NCBI RefSeq assembly: GCF_003589925.1
Contig: NZ_CP032382.1
Span: 3,224,001 to 3,288,000, forward strand
DNA: 64,000 bases
Source of the DNA: Chryseolinea soli
GTDB taxonomy: Bacteria; Bacteroidota; Bacteroidia; Cytophagales; Cyclobacteriaceae
Direction of reading: 5' to 3'
This document shows, piece after piece, positions 34,895 through 44,300 of the stretch. The position numbers and the translations under genes were made by a program. The notes beneath the pieces are model-generated. The model was not told where the DNA came from. It did no database searches and saw nothing but the letters and a program-made list of their open reading frames with translations. The number at the start of each line of letters is the position of its first letter. Position 1 is the first letter of the stretch.

Positions 34895-36403
34895 CTACGC
34901 TTTGACCGTTACGATAACCCGCTGATAACGCGTCAGTTTTGGTGTTCCTACATCCGTTGCTTCCAAAATTATATGTATCGTGTCTCCCGATTTTGCATCG
35001 ACCGGGATAGTAAAAGATGCTTTGCTTTTGTCGGCGTTCTGAAGTGACACCTTTCCCGCATACGTGTCAACTTCCTCATATTGCCACCACTTGTAATTTA
35101 CGGCATTTCCGTCGGGGTCCTTTGCGGATCCCACTAATTTAATTTCTTGTCCCGGTTTTGCGGTTATCAGGTTGGCGTGATTCAATTTCACCAGGGGCGC
35201 ATGGTTCGCTTTGGCATACGGCAACACGCACCAATCGGCCCGCGCGGCAAAGTCATTTTGCAATACATCGATCCAACGCGTCTGCGGATAGGCGGCGTCG
35301 TACTTTTTTGTGTAGGGATTATAGTCGGTCACTTGTTCGCCGTCTTCCCACCGGTTGGGGTCGCTGGCCGATTGCACCATTCTCCCTCCCCAGCCGCCGT
35401 ACGATGCGTCTTTCAGATTGTCGAGTCCCACGTCGATCAGGTGAAAGAACGCGGGGGAGTCGCCTTCTGAAATAAAATCATATGACGTCATGTTATGTTT
35501 CTTGAGTTGGGTAGTGTCGCCGTGCGTATGATCGAAGTCATTTTTTATGCGTGTGCCGTCGCCCCACAAGTAATACGAGGAAAGCAACGGGCCGTGATTG
35601 AACTTGATGTGTTCTTTAAACCAGGGGCCTCTCAGGTACGGCTGCAGTTCCGCCGGCACGACGCGCGGCCAGGGATAGGCGAAGTTCCAGAACTGTGCGG
35701 AGTTGTAGAGTACTTTGATCTTTGGCCAGTGTGGCGCTACATATTTTTTATAGGTAGCATCCTGGTCGAGCACGGCATAGAGAATGGCTTTGTCGGACAC
35801 CTTTTGCTCGATGGCCGCCCACTCCCGGGTGTTTTTGTATTCGTCTTCGATGGACTTCAGCGCCCGTGCCACGGTGTTGGTGCCACCCCAGATCTGGAGA
35901 TAGATCGGATCTTTGGTGTCGTCGAGTAAAAGCTTTTTGATGAAGTCCGAACCTTCGGTGTCTTTTTCCATTTCGCCTTCAAATTCGATGTTGCCCACTT
36001 TGACCAAACCATTCAGATAGGCCGGTGAAGGATAGCCGGTGGCATGCTGGCTCAGATTTTTATATACAGCGGCATATTGATCGATAAACTCCTGCATCCA
36101 ATCGGTTCCCGGCCAACGCAGTTCGGTGCGCTCGCCGTAGAGTTTTTTGGTCATGGCCATTTCGGACGTGAAGGGTGTGCCTTTGCCATCGCCGGTGTAG
36201 TGCCATTGTGAACTGCTGTAGACGAGACCGATCACATCAAATTCGTTGCTGTACAACAGCATGCGGATAAATGAATCCTGGTCGTCCACTTCGCCATCGG
36301 TGGTGATGATGGTGCGGGTCTTTGCCGGTTTAGGTTGGGCAATTCCAACGTGGCCCGCGAGCGCCAACCCGAGGAGAATATACAGTAGTCTTTTCATGCG
36401 CAT
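34895..36403 (-). CDS. DUF1593/nucleoside-hydrolase-like exported protein
   Basis: A 502-residue secreted protein with a signal peptide (cleavage after GIAQ, residue 23). The N-terminal domain opens with RTIITTDGEVDDQDSFIRML, in which the aspartates of DGEVDDQDS mirror the calcium/ribose-binding DxDxxxDD of nucleoside hydrolases. The middle contains the DUF1593 signature (FFHLIDVGLDNLKDASYGGWGGR). The C-terminal 95 residues look like an Ig-like module. In Bacteroidota such proteins occur near glycan-degradation genes and are sometimes called cellulose-binding, but an enzymatic substrate is not established. An in-frame ATG at 36397 is an alternative start. Confidence 0.85.
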   Translation of the reverse strand: MRMKRLLYILLGLALAGHVGIAQPKPAKTRTIITTDGEVDDQDSFIRMLLYSNEFDVIGLVYSSSQWHYTGDGKGTPFTSEMAMTKKLYGERTELRWPGTDWMQEFIDQYAAVYKNLSQHATGYPSPAYLNGLVKVGNIEFEGEMEKDTEGSDFIKKLLLDDTKDPIYLQIWGGTNTVARALKSIEDEYKNTREWAAIEQKVSDKAILYAVLDQDATYKKYVAPHWPKIKVLYNSAQFWNFAYPWPRVVPAELQPYLRGPWFKEHIKFNHGPLLSSYYLWGDGTRIKNDFDHTHGDTTQLKKHNMTSYDFISEGDSPAFFHLIDVGLDNLKDASYGGWGGRMVQSASDPNRWEDGEQVTDYNPYTKKYDAAYPQTRWIDVLQNDFAARADWCVLPYAKANHAPLVKLNHANLITAKPGQEIKLVGSAKDPDGNAVNYKWWQYEEVDTYAGKVSLQNADKSKASFTIPVDAKSGDTIHIILEATDVGTPKLTRYQRVIVTVKA

Positions 36404-36894
36404 GGGAGGAAGTAGGTTAGCTCGTTTTGCAGGGATCCTGGCGGAGTCAAAAGTCCGTCGTTCCCGGTGATTGTATTTTATTAAAAATCAATTGGTTATG
36501 GTGAATCGAAAGCAAGTCGTCCCGGGGGATGCACCCATCCTAAATCAATCGGGCATGGAAACCTGTCTAAAGTAGAAATGAATCTTTGATATTCATAATG
36601 TCGGCGGTGATCCGATCGGATTCGCACGGCTTGGTTCGGACCAATTTTTGATGCATCAAAATCAAAGAAAAGTTCTTCAGATGTGGGTTATCCACCGGAG
36701 CATCGCGCAGAGACATTTCAGGTTTCGAAAATTCTGCAACATCATGAACTAAACTAAAGGGATGACGTTCATCATAGCTTAGAGGTGGTACCGGTTTAGG
36801 ATGAATCGTTAACATTCCCATAACCTGTCAACATTAGAATTCCTGGAATTTTTGGTTTGCCCCAGGCATGGGGTTGTAGAAAGCTGGAGAGAAC
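36404..36894. other. Intergenic region between DUF1593 and glycosyltransferase genes
   Basis: Nearly 500 bases. Its only candidate gene is the doubtful 84-codon ORF at 36567-36821. I found no full promoter box, hairpin or repeat. Confidence 0.35.
36567..36821 (-). CDS. Doubtful short ORF
   Basis: An 84-codon open frame on the minus strand with no recognisable family, signal peptide or membrane segment. Codon use is more AT-rich at third positions than in neighbouring genes, and no promoter box is visible. It fills an otherwise empty region, which is the only argument for it. It may be a decayed gene or chance. Confidence 0.15.
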   Translation of the reverse strand: MGMLTIHPKPVPPLSYDERHPFSLVHDVAEFSKPEMSLRDAPVDNPHLKNFSLILMHQKLVRTKPCESDRITADIMNIKDSFLL

Positions 36895-38589
36895 ATGGTT
36901 GAAGTGTCGATGCAAGTAAAGACTTTTCGGTTGAAAGGAGTTTCAATCCCGGAAGTGCTGGTTTTTGTTTTGTTGATTGGAAGTTACTTGCGCGGGTTGT
37001 GGATCCCTTTGATGGACAACGATTCTGCGCACCACGCCCTCATTGCCATGCGCATGGTGGAAACCGGGAACTATCATGAGCTGATCTTCCGGGACGCAGA
37101 CTATCTGGACAAACCTCATTTCTTATTTTGGACGGTAGCGCTGTTCTTCAAAATGTTCGGCGTGTCGGCATGGGCCTATAAATTGCTGTCGCTCTTGTTT
37201 TCTGCTGCCGGCATTTATGCGACCTATCGATTGGGAAAACGAGTGTTCAATGTGCAGGCCGGGCAGCTCGCCGCCGTCATCTTAACATCGTCTTATGCGT
37301 TTTTTCTGGCCAACAACGATGTTCGCATGGATGCCATCCTGACCTCGGCCATCATTTTTACAACGTGGCAGCTAGTGGAATGGATCCACACGCACCGGTG
37401 GGGGAACATGTTCATGGCAGCCCTCGGATTTTCCGTGGGCTTTGCCACAAAGGGGGCTATCGGCCTGGTGATGCCGGCTCTGGCGGGTCTGTTATACATG
37501 TATCAAATCAATAACTGGAGCGTGTGGAGCAGGATGCGTTGGGCTGGGATGGTCTTAGCGGTAGCCCTCCTGTTGCTCCCGGTTTTTTACAGCCTGTATC
37601 TCCAATTCGACCTGCATCCCGAAAAAGTGATCCGGGACACGACCGGCAATTCCGGCGTGCTCTTTTTATTATTTGGACAAAGCGTGGGGCGCTACAGTGG
37701 CACAGCCTGGGGCACGTTGGCTCAAAACGAGCCTTTGTTTTTTGTTCACACATTCTTGTGGGCCTTTCTGCCCTGGAGCCTCGTGGTCCTGCTGGCGTTG
37801 GCGGATGCTGTGAGGAGCCTTTGGAAAAGCGGCCGTACATTATGGAAAAGAGACGCCATTAAACCCGCTTCATTTTTTCTGGTCGTGACGTTCGCGGTCA
37901 TATTTGTATTGATCTCCGGTTCGCAGTTCAAGTTGCCACACTATCTCAATATTTTATTTCCATTTTTTGCTATCCTGACCGGTTCTTTTTTCGCTACCCA
38001 TGCTACATCGCGCATGAAGTTGATCCGCGTCCTTCAATACTTCACCCTCGGAGCCTTGCTTATCGCGACCTGCTTTCTGAATGCTTATGTTTTTCCGGTA
38101 GACGGTATAATCGGAAGGGCAGTTGTCGTGGTTCTGATGATCGCCATCGCCGTGTGTGTCTATCAAAGGCGGGAGCAAATACTGCTCGTCACCGTGCTGG
38201 TAACGTCCTTTTGCTATGCGTTACTGAATTTTAATTTTTATCCTAAAGCACTCGCCCTGCAAGGTGGCAGTCATCTTGCCGCCTATGTGAAGGAGCAAAA
38301 CATTTCCGTTGACGATGTGTTTTACGTACAGAACTATGGTCAGTCGAATAGTTTGGATTTTACGTTGGGCAAGGTCATTCCTGCCAAGACCATCGATCAA
38401 CTCGATGGGTCGGCTTACGTCGTTACGGATGAGCACGGAAGGGATGCCTTGCTAGATGCGGGTCGGCAATTTGTCGAAGTAAAAACGGTCCAGGATTTCA
38501 GGGTGTCGGTGTTGAGCAAAGATTGGATGATACCCAAAAACAGGCGTGCGTTTCAGGATAAGCTATACCTGCTTTTCCTGCAGCATTAA
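36895..38589 (+). CDS. ArnT/PMT-type membrane glycosyltransferase (GT39/GT83-like)
   Basis: A 564-residue protein with about 12 transmembrane helices in its first 430 residues and a soluble C-terminal domain. The first luminal loop holds the acidic motif MDNDSAHHALIAMRM (residues about 40-54), then DADYLDKPHFLFW, which stands for the usual KPPL motif of ArnT-type enzymes. Such enzymes transfer a sugar from a polyprenyl-phosphate donor to a lipid or protein in the periplasm. Acceptor and donor are unknown. An in-frame ATG at 36910 is an alternative start. Confidence 0.87.
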   Translation: MVEVSMQVKTFRLKGVSIPEVLVFVLLIGSYLRGLWIPLMDNDSAHHALIAMRMVETGNYHELIFRDADYLDKPHFLFWTVALFFKMFGVSAWAYKLLSLLFSAAGIYATYRLGKRVFNVQAGQLAAVILTSSYAFFLANNDVRMDAILTSAIIFTTWQLVEWIHTHRWGNMFMAALGFSVGFATKGAIGLVMPALAGLLYMYQINNWSVWSRMRWAGMVLAVALLLLPVFYSLYLQFDLHPEKVIRDTTGNSGVLFLLFGQSVGRYSGTAWGTLAQNEPLFFVHTFLWAFLPWSLVVLLALADAVRSLWKSGRTLWKRDAIKPASFFLVVTFAVIFVLISGSQFKLPHYLNILFPFFAILTGSFFATHATSRMKLIRVLQYFTLGALLIATCFLNAYVFPVDGIIGRAVVVVLMIAIAVCVYQRREQILLVTVLVTSFCYALLNFNFYPKALALQGGSHLAAYVKEQNISVDDVFYVQNYGQSNSLDFTLGKVIPAKTIDQLDGSAYVVTDEHGRDALLDAGRQFVEVKTVQDFRVSVLSKDWMIPKNRRAFQDKLYLLFLQH

Positions 38590-38726
38590 TTCATTTTGAG
38601 AAGCGTGCAAAATGTTGTCATCGTCGGAATTTTTGCAAGTGCTGAAAATTTTAAATTTCAAAAAACCGTGAAATCAACCTGAAATCAAAGACTATCCTAA
38701 GTCAATGTTAAGTTTATGTTAACTCA

Positions 38727-38757
38727 TTTAACATTTAATTAATATGAAATATCTTTG
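38727..38757 (+). promoter_or_regulatory. Promoter of the lysine-rich small protein
   Basis: TATCTTTG at 38750-38757 is a full TAnnTTTG match. TTTA at 38727-38730, 19 bases upstream, is one base off the -33 TTTG. Transcription would start near 38764, about 16 bases before the ATG. The sequence around it is AT-rich. Confidence 0.65.
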
Positions 38758-38779
38758 TATAGCATAAAAAAACCAACCC

Positions 38780-39028
38780 ATGGACAAAACAAAGAAAGCC
38801 GAAATAAAGGAATCTGTAAATAAGGCTTTATCACAAGTACTGGAGCATCTGAAGATCTCCCAACCTTCCAAGAAAACGACGAGGGTCATCACCAAGGCCT
38901 CCAAGGTGCTGAAGAAAGAACTGAAGGACATTCTGAAAAAGGAAGACCGGAAGGCTGCGAAGCAAACCAAGGCATCGAAAGTGAAAAAGGAAAAAGGACT
39001 GACCAAGGTCATGAAGCACGCCGTGTGA
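38780..39028 (+). CDS. Lysine-rich small helical protein
   Basis: An 82-residue, strongly basic protein, about one third lysine, probably fully helical. The sequence carries regular KxxKxxKK spacing (TKASKVLKKELKDILKKE; TKASKVKKEKGLTKVMKH). The segment TKASKV occurs twice (residues about 38-43 and 63-68), hinting at an internal repeat. Such proteins could bind nucleic acid or bind membranes. No family is recognised. It has a strong own promoter, which supports it as a real, probably well-expressed gene. Confidence 0.7.
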   Translation: MDKTKKAEIKESVNKALSQVLEHLKISQPSKKTTRVITKASKVLKKELKDILKKEDRKAAKQTKASKVKKEKGLTKVMKHAV

Positions 39029-39517
39029 ATTTTTTGGAGCAACCTTTTTTCAAAACGTCATTAACCTAAACAGCAAACTTTCGCTTGCGGGTGGAGGCTG
39101 CACAAAGCCTTCACCCGGAGAGAAAGATCATCACCCCGCTTCCCGTAAGCAAGCCTCCGGACACTGGCCGGAACGTCCGCTCTGGGCGTCATCCGGGCAA
39201 TTTTGATTTGCCCCGGTAATTCCATAAATAAATCCCTGAATAATTCCCTAAATTCAATGCACGACCGTAACCATCGCGTGCAGTCGGAGTTTACGCATAT
39301 GGCTTAGATCCTTGTCGAAGCATGAGAAGTTGAGTGTTATTAACATTCCAAGGTCTGGTCATCGGATTTACCAGCCCTCACAAGGACAACGCTCGCTATG
39401 GGAAAGTCGCGCGATGGCACACCATCGTTTTGAGCATCGCCAAAACATTAAACGCAAATCGCTCGCGCCCTGATCCAGGAACAGATGGAAATTGAAGACC
39501 ACTTAAAATAATACGAT
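39029..39517. other. Structured intergenic region with three hairpins
   Basis: Three stem-loops lie close together: GGGTGGAGGC/GCCTTCACCC at 39089-39116 (10 base pairs, one G-T), CGGAC/GTCCG at 39158-39179, and CCGGGCAA/TTGCCCCGG at 39193-39216 (one bulge). None is followed by a T run. The rest up to the permease is featureless apart from a short open stretch before 39512. Confidence 0.4.
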
Positions 39518-41881
39518 ATGTTTAGAAATTACCTGAAAGTTGCCTGGAGAAATATCCTTCGCGACAAAGTGTATTCCTGCATCAATATCGGGGGCTTGGC
39601 CATCGGCATGGTGGTGGCCGGTCTCATCGGTCTCTGGATTCATGATGAATTGACGATGAACCGTCAACATGCGAACTATGATCGCCTGGCGCAGGTCATG
39701 CAGCATGCTTCCGTGGATGGAACGATCGTTACATTCACCTCGCTGCCCATGCCCACATCGGCAGCCATCCGCGATGCATACGGGGAAGATTTTGAGAGCG
39801 TCGCTTCCACCTGGGTTGGCGAGCGGACCGTTGCATATAAGGAAAAAGTATTGCTGCAGACCGGGTGCTTTGCCGAAGCTCCCTTTCCCGGCATGATCAC
39901 ACTCGAGATGATCCGTGGCACCACGACCGGTCTCAACGATCCCTCCGCGATTTTCCTCAGCGAGTCGCTGGCCACGTCGCTCTTTGGCGCGAGCGACCCG
40001 ATCGGGCAAACCGTCACCGTCGACTATGCCAATGCGCAACAGGTGAAAGGCATTTACAAAGATCTGCCCTCCAACTCAAGCTTCACTGGGTTGGCATTTA
40101 TCGCGCCCATTAAATTGTTGTTTGCAAGCGGACAAAACATGGACAACTGGTATAGTAGTTCCTTTCATATTTTCGCGCAGCTCACACCCAAGGGTGATTT
40201 CAAAAAGTCGTCCGAGAAAATAAAAAACATTCTCTACGAACATTCGGAGGATGCCACGAAGCCGGTTCTTTTTCTCAACCCGATGAGCCGTTGGCATTTG
40301 TATGAATTCAGAAATGGAATAAGCGTTAACGGCCGCATGAAATTTGTTTGGCTCTTTGGTATCATCGGGAGCTTTGTGCTTTTGCTAGCCTGTATCAATT
40401 TCATGAACCTGAGCACAGCGCGCTCCGAGAAAAGGGCAAAAGAAGTCGGCATTCGGAAAGCGATCGGTTCGTTAAAGCAGCAGCTCGTCGGTCAATTCTT
40501 ATGCGAGTCGTTGCTGGTCGTCAGCATCGGCGCTGTGCTGGCCATGGTTTTGGCGACACTTTGTTTGCCGTTCTTTAATGAATTCTCCGGAAAGAACATA
40601 AATATCCCCTGGACACAACCGGGGCTTTGGCTTGTGGTTGCTGGGTTTATTTTTATGGTCGGTCTCTTGGCCGGCAGCTATCCTGCATTTTATCTCTCGT
40701 CGTTCCGGTCCATCCGCGCCTTGAAAGGAAGCTTGAAGGCGGGTCGTTTTGCGACCGTTCCTCGCCAGGTGATGGTCGTGGTGCAGTTCACGGTGTCGGT
40801 GGTGCTGGTCATCGGGACGTTGGTGGTGTATGAACAGATCCAATTTGCAAAGAACCGGCCGGTGGGTTATAATCGCGAAGGGTTGGTGACCATCAACCAG
40901 ATCACCAACGAGATCCGCCAACACTATGAAGCCTTCCACCGGGAATTGCTCGCGACCAACGCTGTGACGGGCATCTCTATGGCATCGACGGCCACCACGA
41001 GCATCAACTCCTCGGCCGACAACTTGGACTGGACCGGAAAAGATCCGAACACACAATCCCTCTTCGGAACGATCGCTATCGATCAGGAGTATGGCGACGT
41101 GGTAAACTGGAAAGTGATCGCCGGTAGGAATTTCTCCCGTGAACTGTCGTCCGATTCACAAGCGTTTATCTTCAACAAGGCGGCCATTCTGCAAATGGGA
41201 TTGAAAGAACCTGTGGGCGAGACCATCAAGTGGCATGGAAAGAATTGGCATATCATCGGCGTGGTGAACGACATGGTGATGACCTCGCCCTTTGGCACGG
41301 CCATGCCCACGGTGTTCATGATCGACAGCCGGGAAAGAACGTACAATGTGATCAACCTAAAGCTGAATCCCGATGCAGGTGCCGCGGAGGCGCTGGTAAA
41401 AATTGAAGCCGTCTTCAAAAAATATTCCCCGGCGGCGCCCTTCAACTATCGATTTGCCGACCAGGAATATGGGTTGAAGTTTGCGGCAGAAGAACGGGTT
41501 GGAAAACTGGCATCGATCTTTGCTGTGCTCGCCATCACCATCAGTTGCCTGGGCTTGTTTGGATTGGCTTCTTTTATCACCGAGCAACGCACGAAAGAGA
41601 TCGGCATACGCAAAGTGCTGGGCGCCTCCGTGACCCAACTCTGGCAAATGCTTTCCCGGGATTTTATGATACTCGTTGTCATTTCCTGTTTCATCGCCGT
41701 GCCCGTGGCGTGGCGCCTTATGGATCAATGGCTTCAGGCCTACGACTACAAGACCGACATTTCGTGGCAGGTCTTCCTTGTCGCCATAGCCACTGCGGTA
41801 GTGGTGACCTTGGTGACCATCAGCTACCAGGTTGTGAAAGCCGCTTTGGCCGACCCGGTGGATAGTCTTCGTTCAGAGTGA
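39518..41881 (+). CDS. FtsX/MacB-type ABC permease (third in the window)
   Basis: A 787-residue inner-membrane protein with the same two-unit architecture as those at 1366 and 27062. It has an N-terminal helix at residues about 20-40 (INIGGLAIGMVVAGLIGLW), a first periplasmic domain, a three-helix bundle with CINFMNLSTARSEKRAKEVG and AKEVGIRKAIGS, a second periplasmic domain and a closing bundle with EQRTKEIGIRKVLGAS. No ATPase, no PadR gene and no prefix domain are present. It ends SLRSE, like the 1366 gene, so they are likely paralogues. The substrate is unknown. Confidence 0.88.
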   Translation: MFRNYLKVAWRNILRDKVYSCINIGGLAIGMVVAGLIGLWIHDELTMNRQHANYDRLAQVMQHASVDGTIVTFTSLPMPTSAAIRDAYGEDFESVASTWVGERTVAYKEKVLLQTGCFAEAPFPGMITLEMIRGTTTGLNDPSAIFLSESLATSLFGASDPIGQTVTVDYANAQQVKGIYKDLPSNSSFTGLAFIAPIKLLFASGQNMDNWYSSSFHIFAQLTPKGDFKKSSEKIKNILYEHSEDATKPVLFLNPMSRWHLYEFRNGISVNGRMKFVWLFGIIGSFVLLLACINFMNLSTARSEKRAKEVGIRKAIGSLKQQLVGQFLCESLLVVSIGAVLAMVLATLCLPFFNEFSGKNINIPWTQPGLWLVVAGFIFMVGLLAGSYPAFYLSSFRSIRALKGSLKAGRFATVPRQVMVVVQFTVSVVLVIGTLVVYEQIQFAKNRPVGYNREGLVTINQITNEIRQHYEAFHRELLATNAVTGISMASTATTSINSSADNLDWTGKDPNTQSLFGTIAIDQEYGDVVNWKVIAGRNFSRELSSDSQAFIFNKAAILQMGLKEPVGETIKWHGKNWHIIGVVNDMVMTSPFGTAMPTVFMIDSRERTYNVINLKLNPDAGAAEALVKIEAVFKKYSPAAPFNYRFADQEYGLKFAAEERVGKLASIFAVLAITISCLGLFGLASFITEQRTKEIGIRKVLGASVTQLWQMLSRDFMILVVISCFIAVPVAWRLMDQWLQAYDYKTDISWQVFLVAIATAVVVTLVTISYQVVKAALADPVDSLRSE

Positions 41882-41992
41882 GTCTATCCATGAATACATT
41901 CTACATTGCAAGACCACCTTTGCGGCTTCTTTGCGTCCTGGCGTTTAAAATGACGGTGAGTAACGTACCCGCCTTAAATAGGGGATGCCTCC

Positions 41993-44074
41993 CTAATTCT
42001 CCTCAATTATTTTCACTCCCCACGGTTCGATCGTCACCTGCTCATCCTTCACGGCAACTTTGTTGGACAACAATTCCGTGCCCTTGCCATGGGGATACCG
42101 GATCATGCCTGCGGTGGGGGAGTAGTTGAAATAATAATGAACCACCTTGCCTTTCTGATTCACGCCGCGTTTTGTGATCAACGGGAAGGCAATCTGTTGA
42201 TCTTCCTTCCAAAGACCGGCATCTTTGATCACGCCCGCTAAGATTTTGGAAGTGACCTCATCACTCGTCCGGCAGCCGATGTACGTGGCGACACCTTTAC
42301 CAAAAGTATTCCGGGTGATCGCAGCATATTTTCCCCACGCCGGATGATCGTAGTAGGCCAATACTTTTGCTGTAGTGGGCGTAATGAGTTCCATCCAGGT
42401 CTTTACTTCATTGCCCGATTTCCCCACCCTGAAGGGATCGCCCTTCAACGACACATTCTGAGGGATAGTAAATTGACTGTATTGAATCCCGCAGGCTTCC
42501 CCGATAATCCCCGGCTGAGGGGTTGTTCTTACCTTGACATTTTCATCCGAGAATCCGCTTTTGAACGTGTAAACGATCTGCCCGCCATTTTTTACAAACT
42601 GATTTAATCGCTGCAACAAGGCATCCGGCGCAGCGTACAGCAGGGGCACCACCAGCACTTTGTATTTCTCCAACGTCGTGCTGGACGGGTCCACAAAGTC
42701 GACACCCACATTCATTTTATACAACGCATCATAAAACGGCCTGAGAACGTCGTTATAATTTTCGCGCACACCATAGCCAAAACCAAACCATTGAAAAGCG
42801 GTTTGTGCCTCGTTGCTGAACAGGATGGCTACCTCGTTTGTCTTCTTCAACCCTACCAGCGAGGGACTTAGTTTTTCAAAATCCTTTCCAATGGTTTTCG
42901 CTTCCTCATACGTGGGGTTGGGTTCGAAGTCGTGACTCAATAAACCTTTCCAATAGGTTTCCACCGAATTGTGAATGGAGTGCCAATGCCAATACGCGAC
43001 CATGTTGGCGCCCGAAGCGGTGTGACTGAACGCCTGCAACCGGAGTTGGCCCGGATAAGGAACCCACTGCGGAAAACCCTGTGCCTCCGTTTCGATCACC
43101 AGGTAGTTTTGCCCCGATTTCATGGACCGGGCAACGTCACCGCCCAGCGATATTTCTATGCCGGTCAGTTGGTCTTGCGTGGGGTGATAGATGTCTATCC
43201 CAGCGATGTCCATCGCCTTGGCGGCAGCAAAGTGATCGACGTCGGGTTGAATCCCATAGGAATAGCCACGCCACTCGAGGTCAAAATTTTGCGTCACAAA
43301 TTGTCCGGGTTTCTTATACGAATTCACGATTGCCACCTGCCAGGCGAGGTAGTCGGTGACGAGCTTGCGCTGAAACTTGGCGTACTCCGCCGACAGGCTG
43401 GCATTGACAGTACCCACCATCGATGGGAAATCTTCCCAGCGATTGATGCGGTTGCTCCAATAGTCGAGTCCGAAGGCTTTGTTGATGACGTCCAGCGAGG
43501 TGTACTTGTTTTTCATGTATTGCACAAAAAGTTGCTGCACGTTGTCGCCCGAGGTATGATAGTGTTTCGTCTCGTTGTCCACCTGGTATCCAATGATCGC
43601 GGGGTGGTCCTTCACGTGCTCCATGATCTTGCGGATGACCCGTTCGGCGTGGAAACGGAAATCGGTGTTGGCGATGTCCATGTTTTGCCGCATGCCGTAT
43701 TTGTTCTGGCCGGCCGGCGTGGTGGCCAGAACGGCGGGATACTTTTTTACCAGCCAAGTGGGAACGGCATAGGTTGGCGTTCCCACAATCACCCTGATCC
43801 CCCCTTTGTGCATGGCATCAAGAACGCGGTCGATGTGCGTAAAATCGAATACGCCATCCTGGGGTTCCACCGTGCTCCAGGTGGATTCTGCGATACGCAC
43901 CACGTTGATCCCGGTCTCCTTCATCATCTTCACATCTTTTTCAAGACGGTCATAGGGCATGTATTCGTCATAGTAGGCCACGCCATAAAGAAGCTTGTTC
44001 ATTTTGAGCTCTTGCGCTTCCGAAAAGGACACCACCGTAAAGATCAGGAGAAAGCAGGCTGGGAGAATCTTCAT
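41993..44074 (-). CDS. Exported GH42 beta-galactosidase-like enzyme
   Basis: A 693-residue secreted enzyme with a signal peptide (cleavage near residue 20, FSEAQ) and the GH42 arrangement. Its TIM barrel starts GVAYYDEYMPYDRLEKDVKMM and carries the acid/base pair at N167-E168 (IIGYQVDNETKHY) and the likely nucleophile near E328-E330 (YLVIETEAQG). It continues with the trimerisation domain (residues about 415-600) and a beta domain at the end. GH42 enzymes cleave beta-galactosides, mostly oligosaccharides from plants. The start at 44074 is the ATG of the signal peptide. It is divergent from the rhamnosidase-like gene, with a shared control region. Confidence 0.88.
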   Translation of the reverse strand: MKILPACFLLIFTVVSFSEAQELKMNKLLYGVAYYDEYMPYDRLEKDVKMMKETGINVVRIAESTWSTVEPQDGVFDFTHIDRVLDAMHKGGIRVIVGTPTYAVPTWLVKKYPAVLATTPAGQNKYGMRQNMDIANTDFRFHAERVIRKIMEHVKDHPAIIGYQVDNETKHYHTSGDNVQQLFVQYMKNKYTSLDVINKAFGLDYWSNRINRWEDFPSMVGTVNASLSAEYAKFQRKLVTDYLAWQVAIVNSYKKPGQFVTQNFDLEWRGYSYGIQPDVDHFAAAKAMDIAGIDIYHPTQDQLTGIEISLGGDVARSMKSGQNYLVIETEAQGFPQWVPYPGQLRLQAFSHTASGANMVAYWHWHSIHNSVETYWKGLLSHDFEPNPTYEEAKTIGKDFEKLSPSLVGLKKTNEVAILFSNEAQTAFQWFGFGYGVRENYNDVLRPFYDALYKMNVGVDFVDPSSTTLEKYKVLVVPLLYAAPDALLQRLNQFVKNGGQIVYTFKSGFSDENVKVRTTPQPGIIGEACGIQYSQFTIPQNVSLKGDPFRVGKSGNEVKTWMELITPTTAKVLAYYDHPAWGKYAAITRNTFGKGVATYIGCRTSDEVTSKILAGVIKDAGLWKEDQQIAFPLITKRGVNQKGKVVHYYFNYSPTAGMIRYPHGKGTELLSNKVAVKDEQVTIEPWGVKIIEEN

Positions 44075-44083
44075 ATGATTAAG

Positions 44084-44096
44084 TGTAATTATTACA
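44084..44096. promoter_or_regulatory. Palindrome just upstream of the GH42 gene
   Basis: TGTAATTATTACA is a perfect palindrome around a central T, 9 bases before the GH42 ATG. It may be an operator placed in the leader, or chance in AT-rich DNA. Confidence 0.35.
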
Positions 44097-44167
44097 TTTG
44101 TAAATATAGCAATTTTAGGACACAAAGTGTATTTATTACGCAATGAATAGACTTTTTTCAGAACCCG

Positions 44168-44216
44168 ACCGAACGTACCTGTGTATACTCAACAGAAAGT
44201 TGGTCGCACGTTCGGT
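44168..44216. promoter_or_regulatory. Inverted repeat between divergent GH42 and rhamnosidase-like genes
   Basis: ACCGAACGT at 44168-44176 and its exact complement ACGTTCGGT at 44208-44216 are separated by 31 bases. They sit midway between the two genes, so a regulator binding both arms could control both. Confidence 0.45.
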
Positions 44217-44300
44217 ATGGGACGGGCAGGAGCAGGACGGTTCCGGAAACGGGAAACCTAATTTGCGCGCGAATACAAGTTCTGCTGACCATCTTTGTAT

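Noticed and set aside
39503..40039. A 178-codon frame antisense to the permease start
   Set aside because: No domain; the permease frame is fully supported.
42971..44146. A 391-codon open frame on the plus strand
   Set aside because: It lies antisense to the GH42 gene, has no recognisable domain and follows from that gene's codon pattern.
44262..44297. TTTG-N24-CATCTTTG as promoter of the rhamnosidase-like gene
   Set aside because: The spacer is too long and the box ends three bases before the start codon, leaving no leader.
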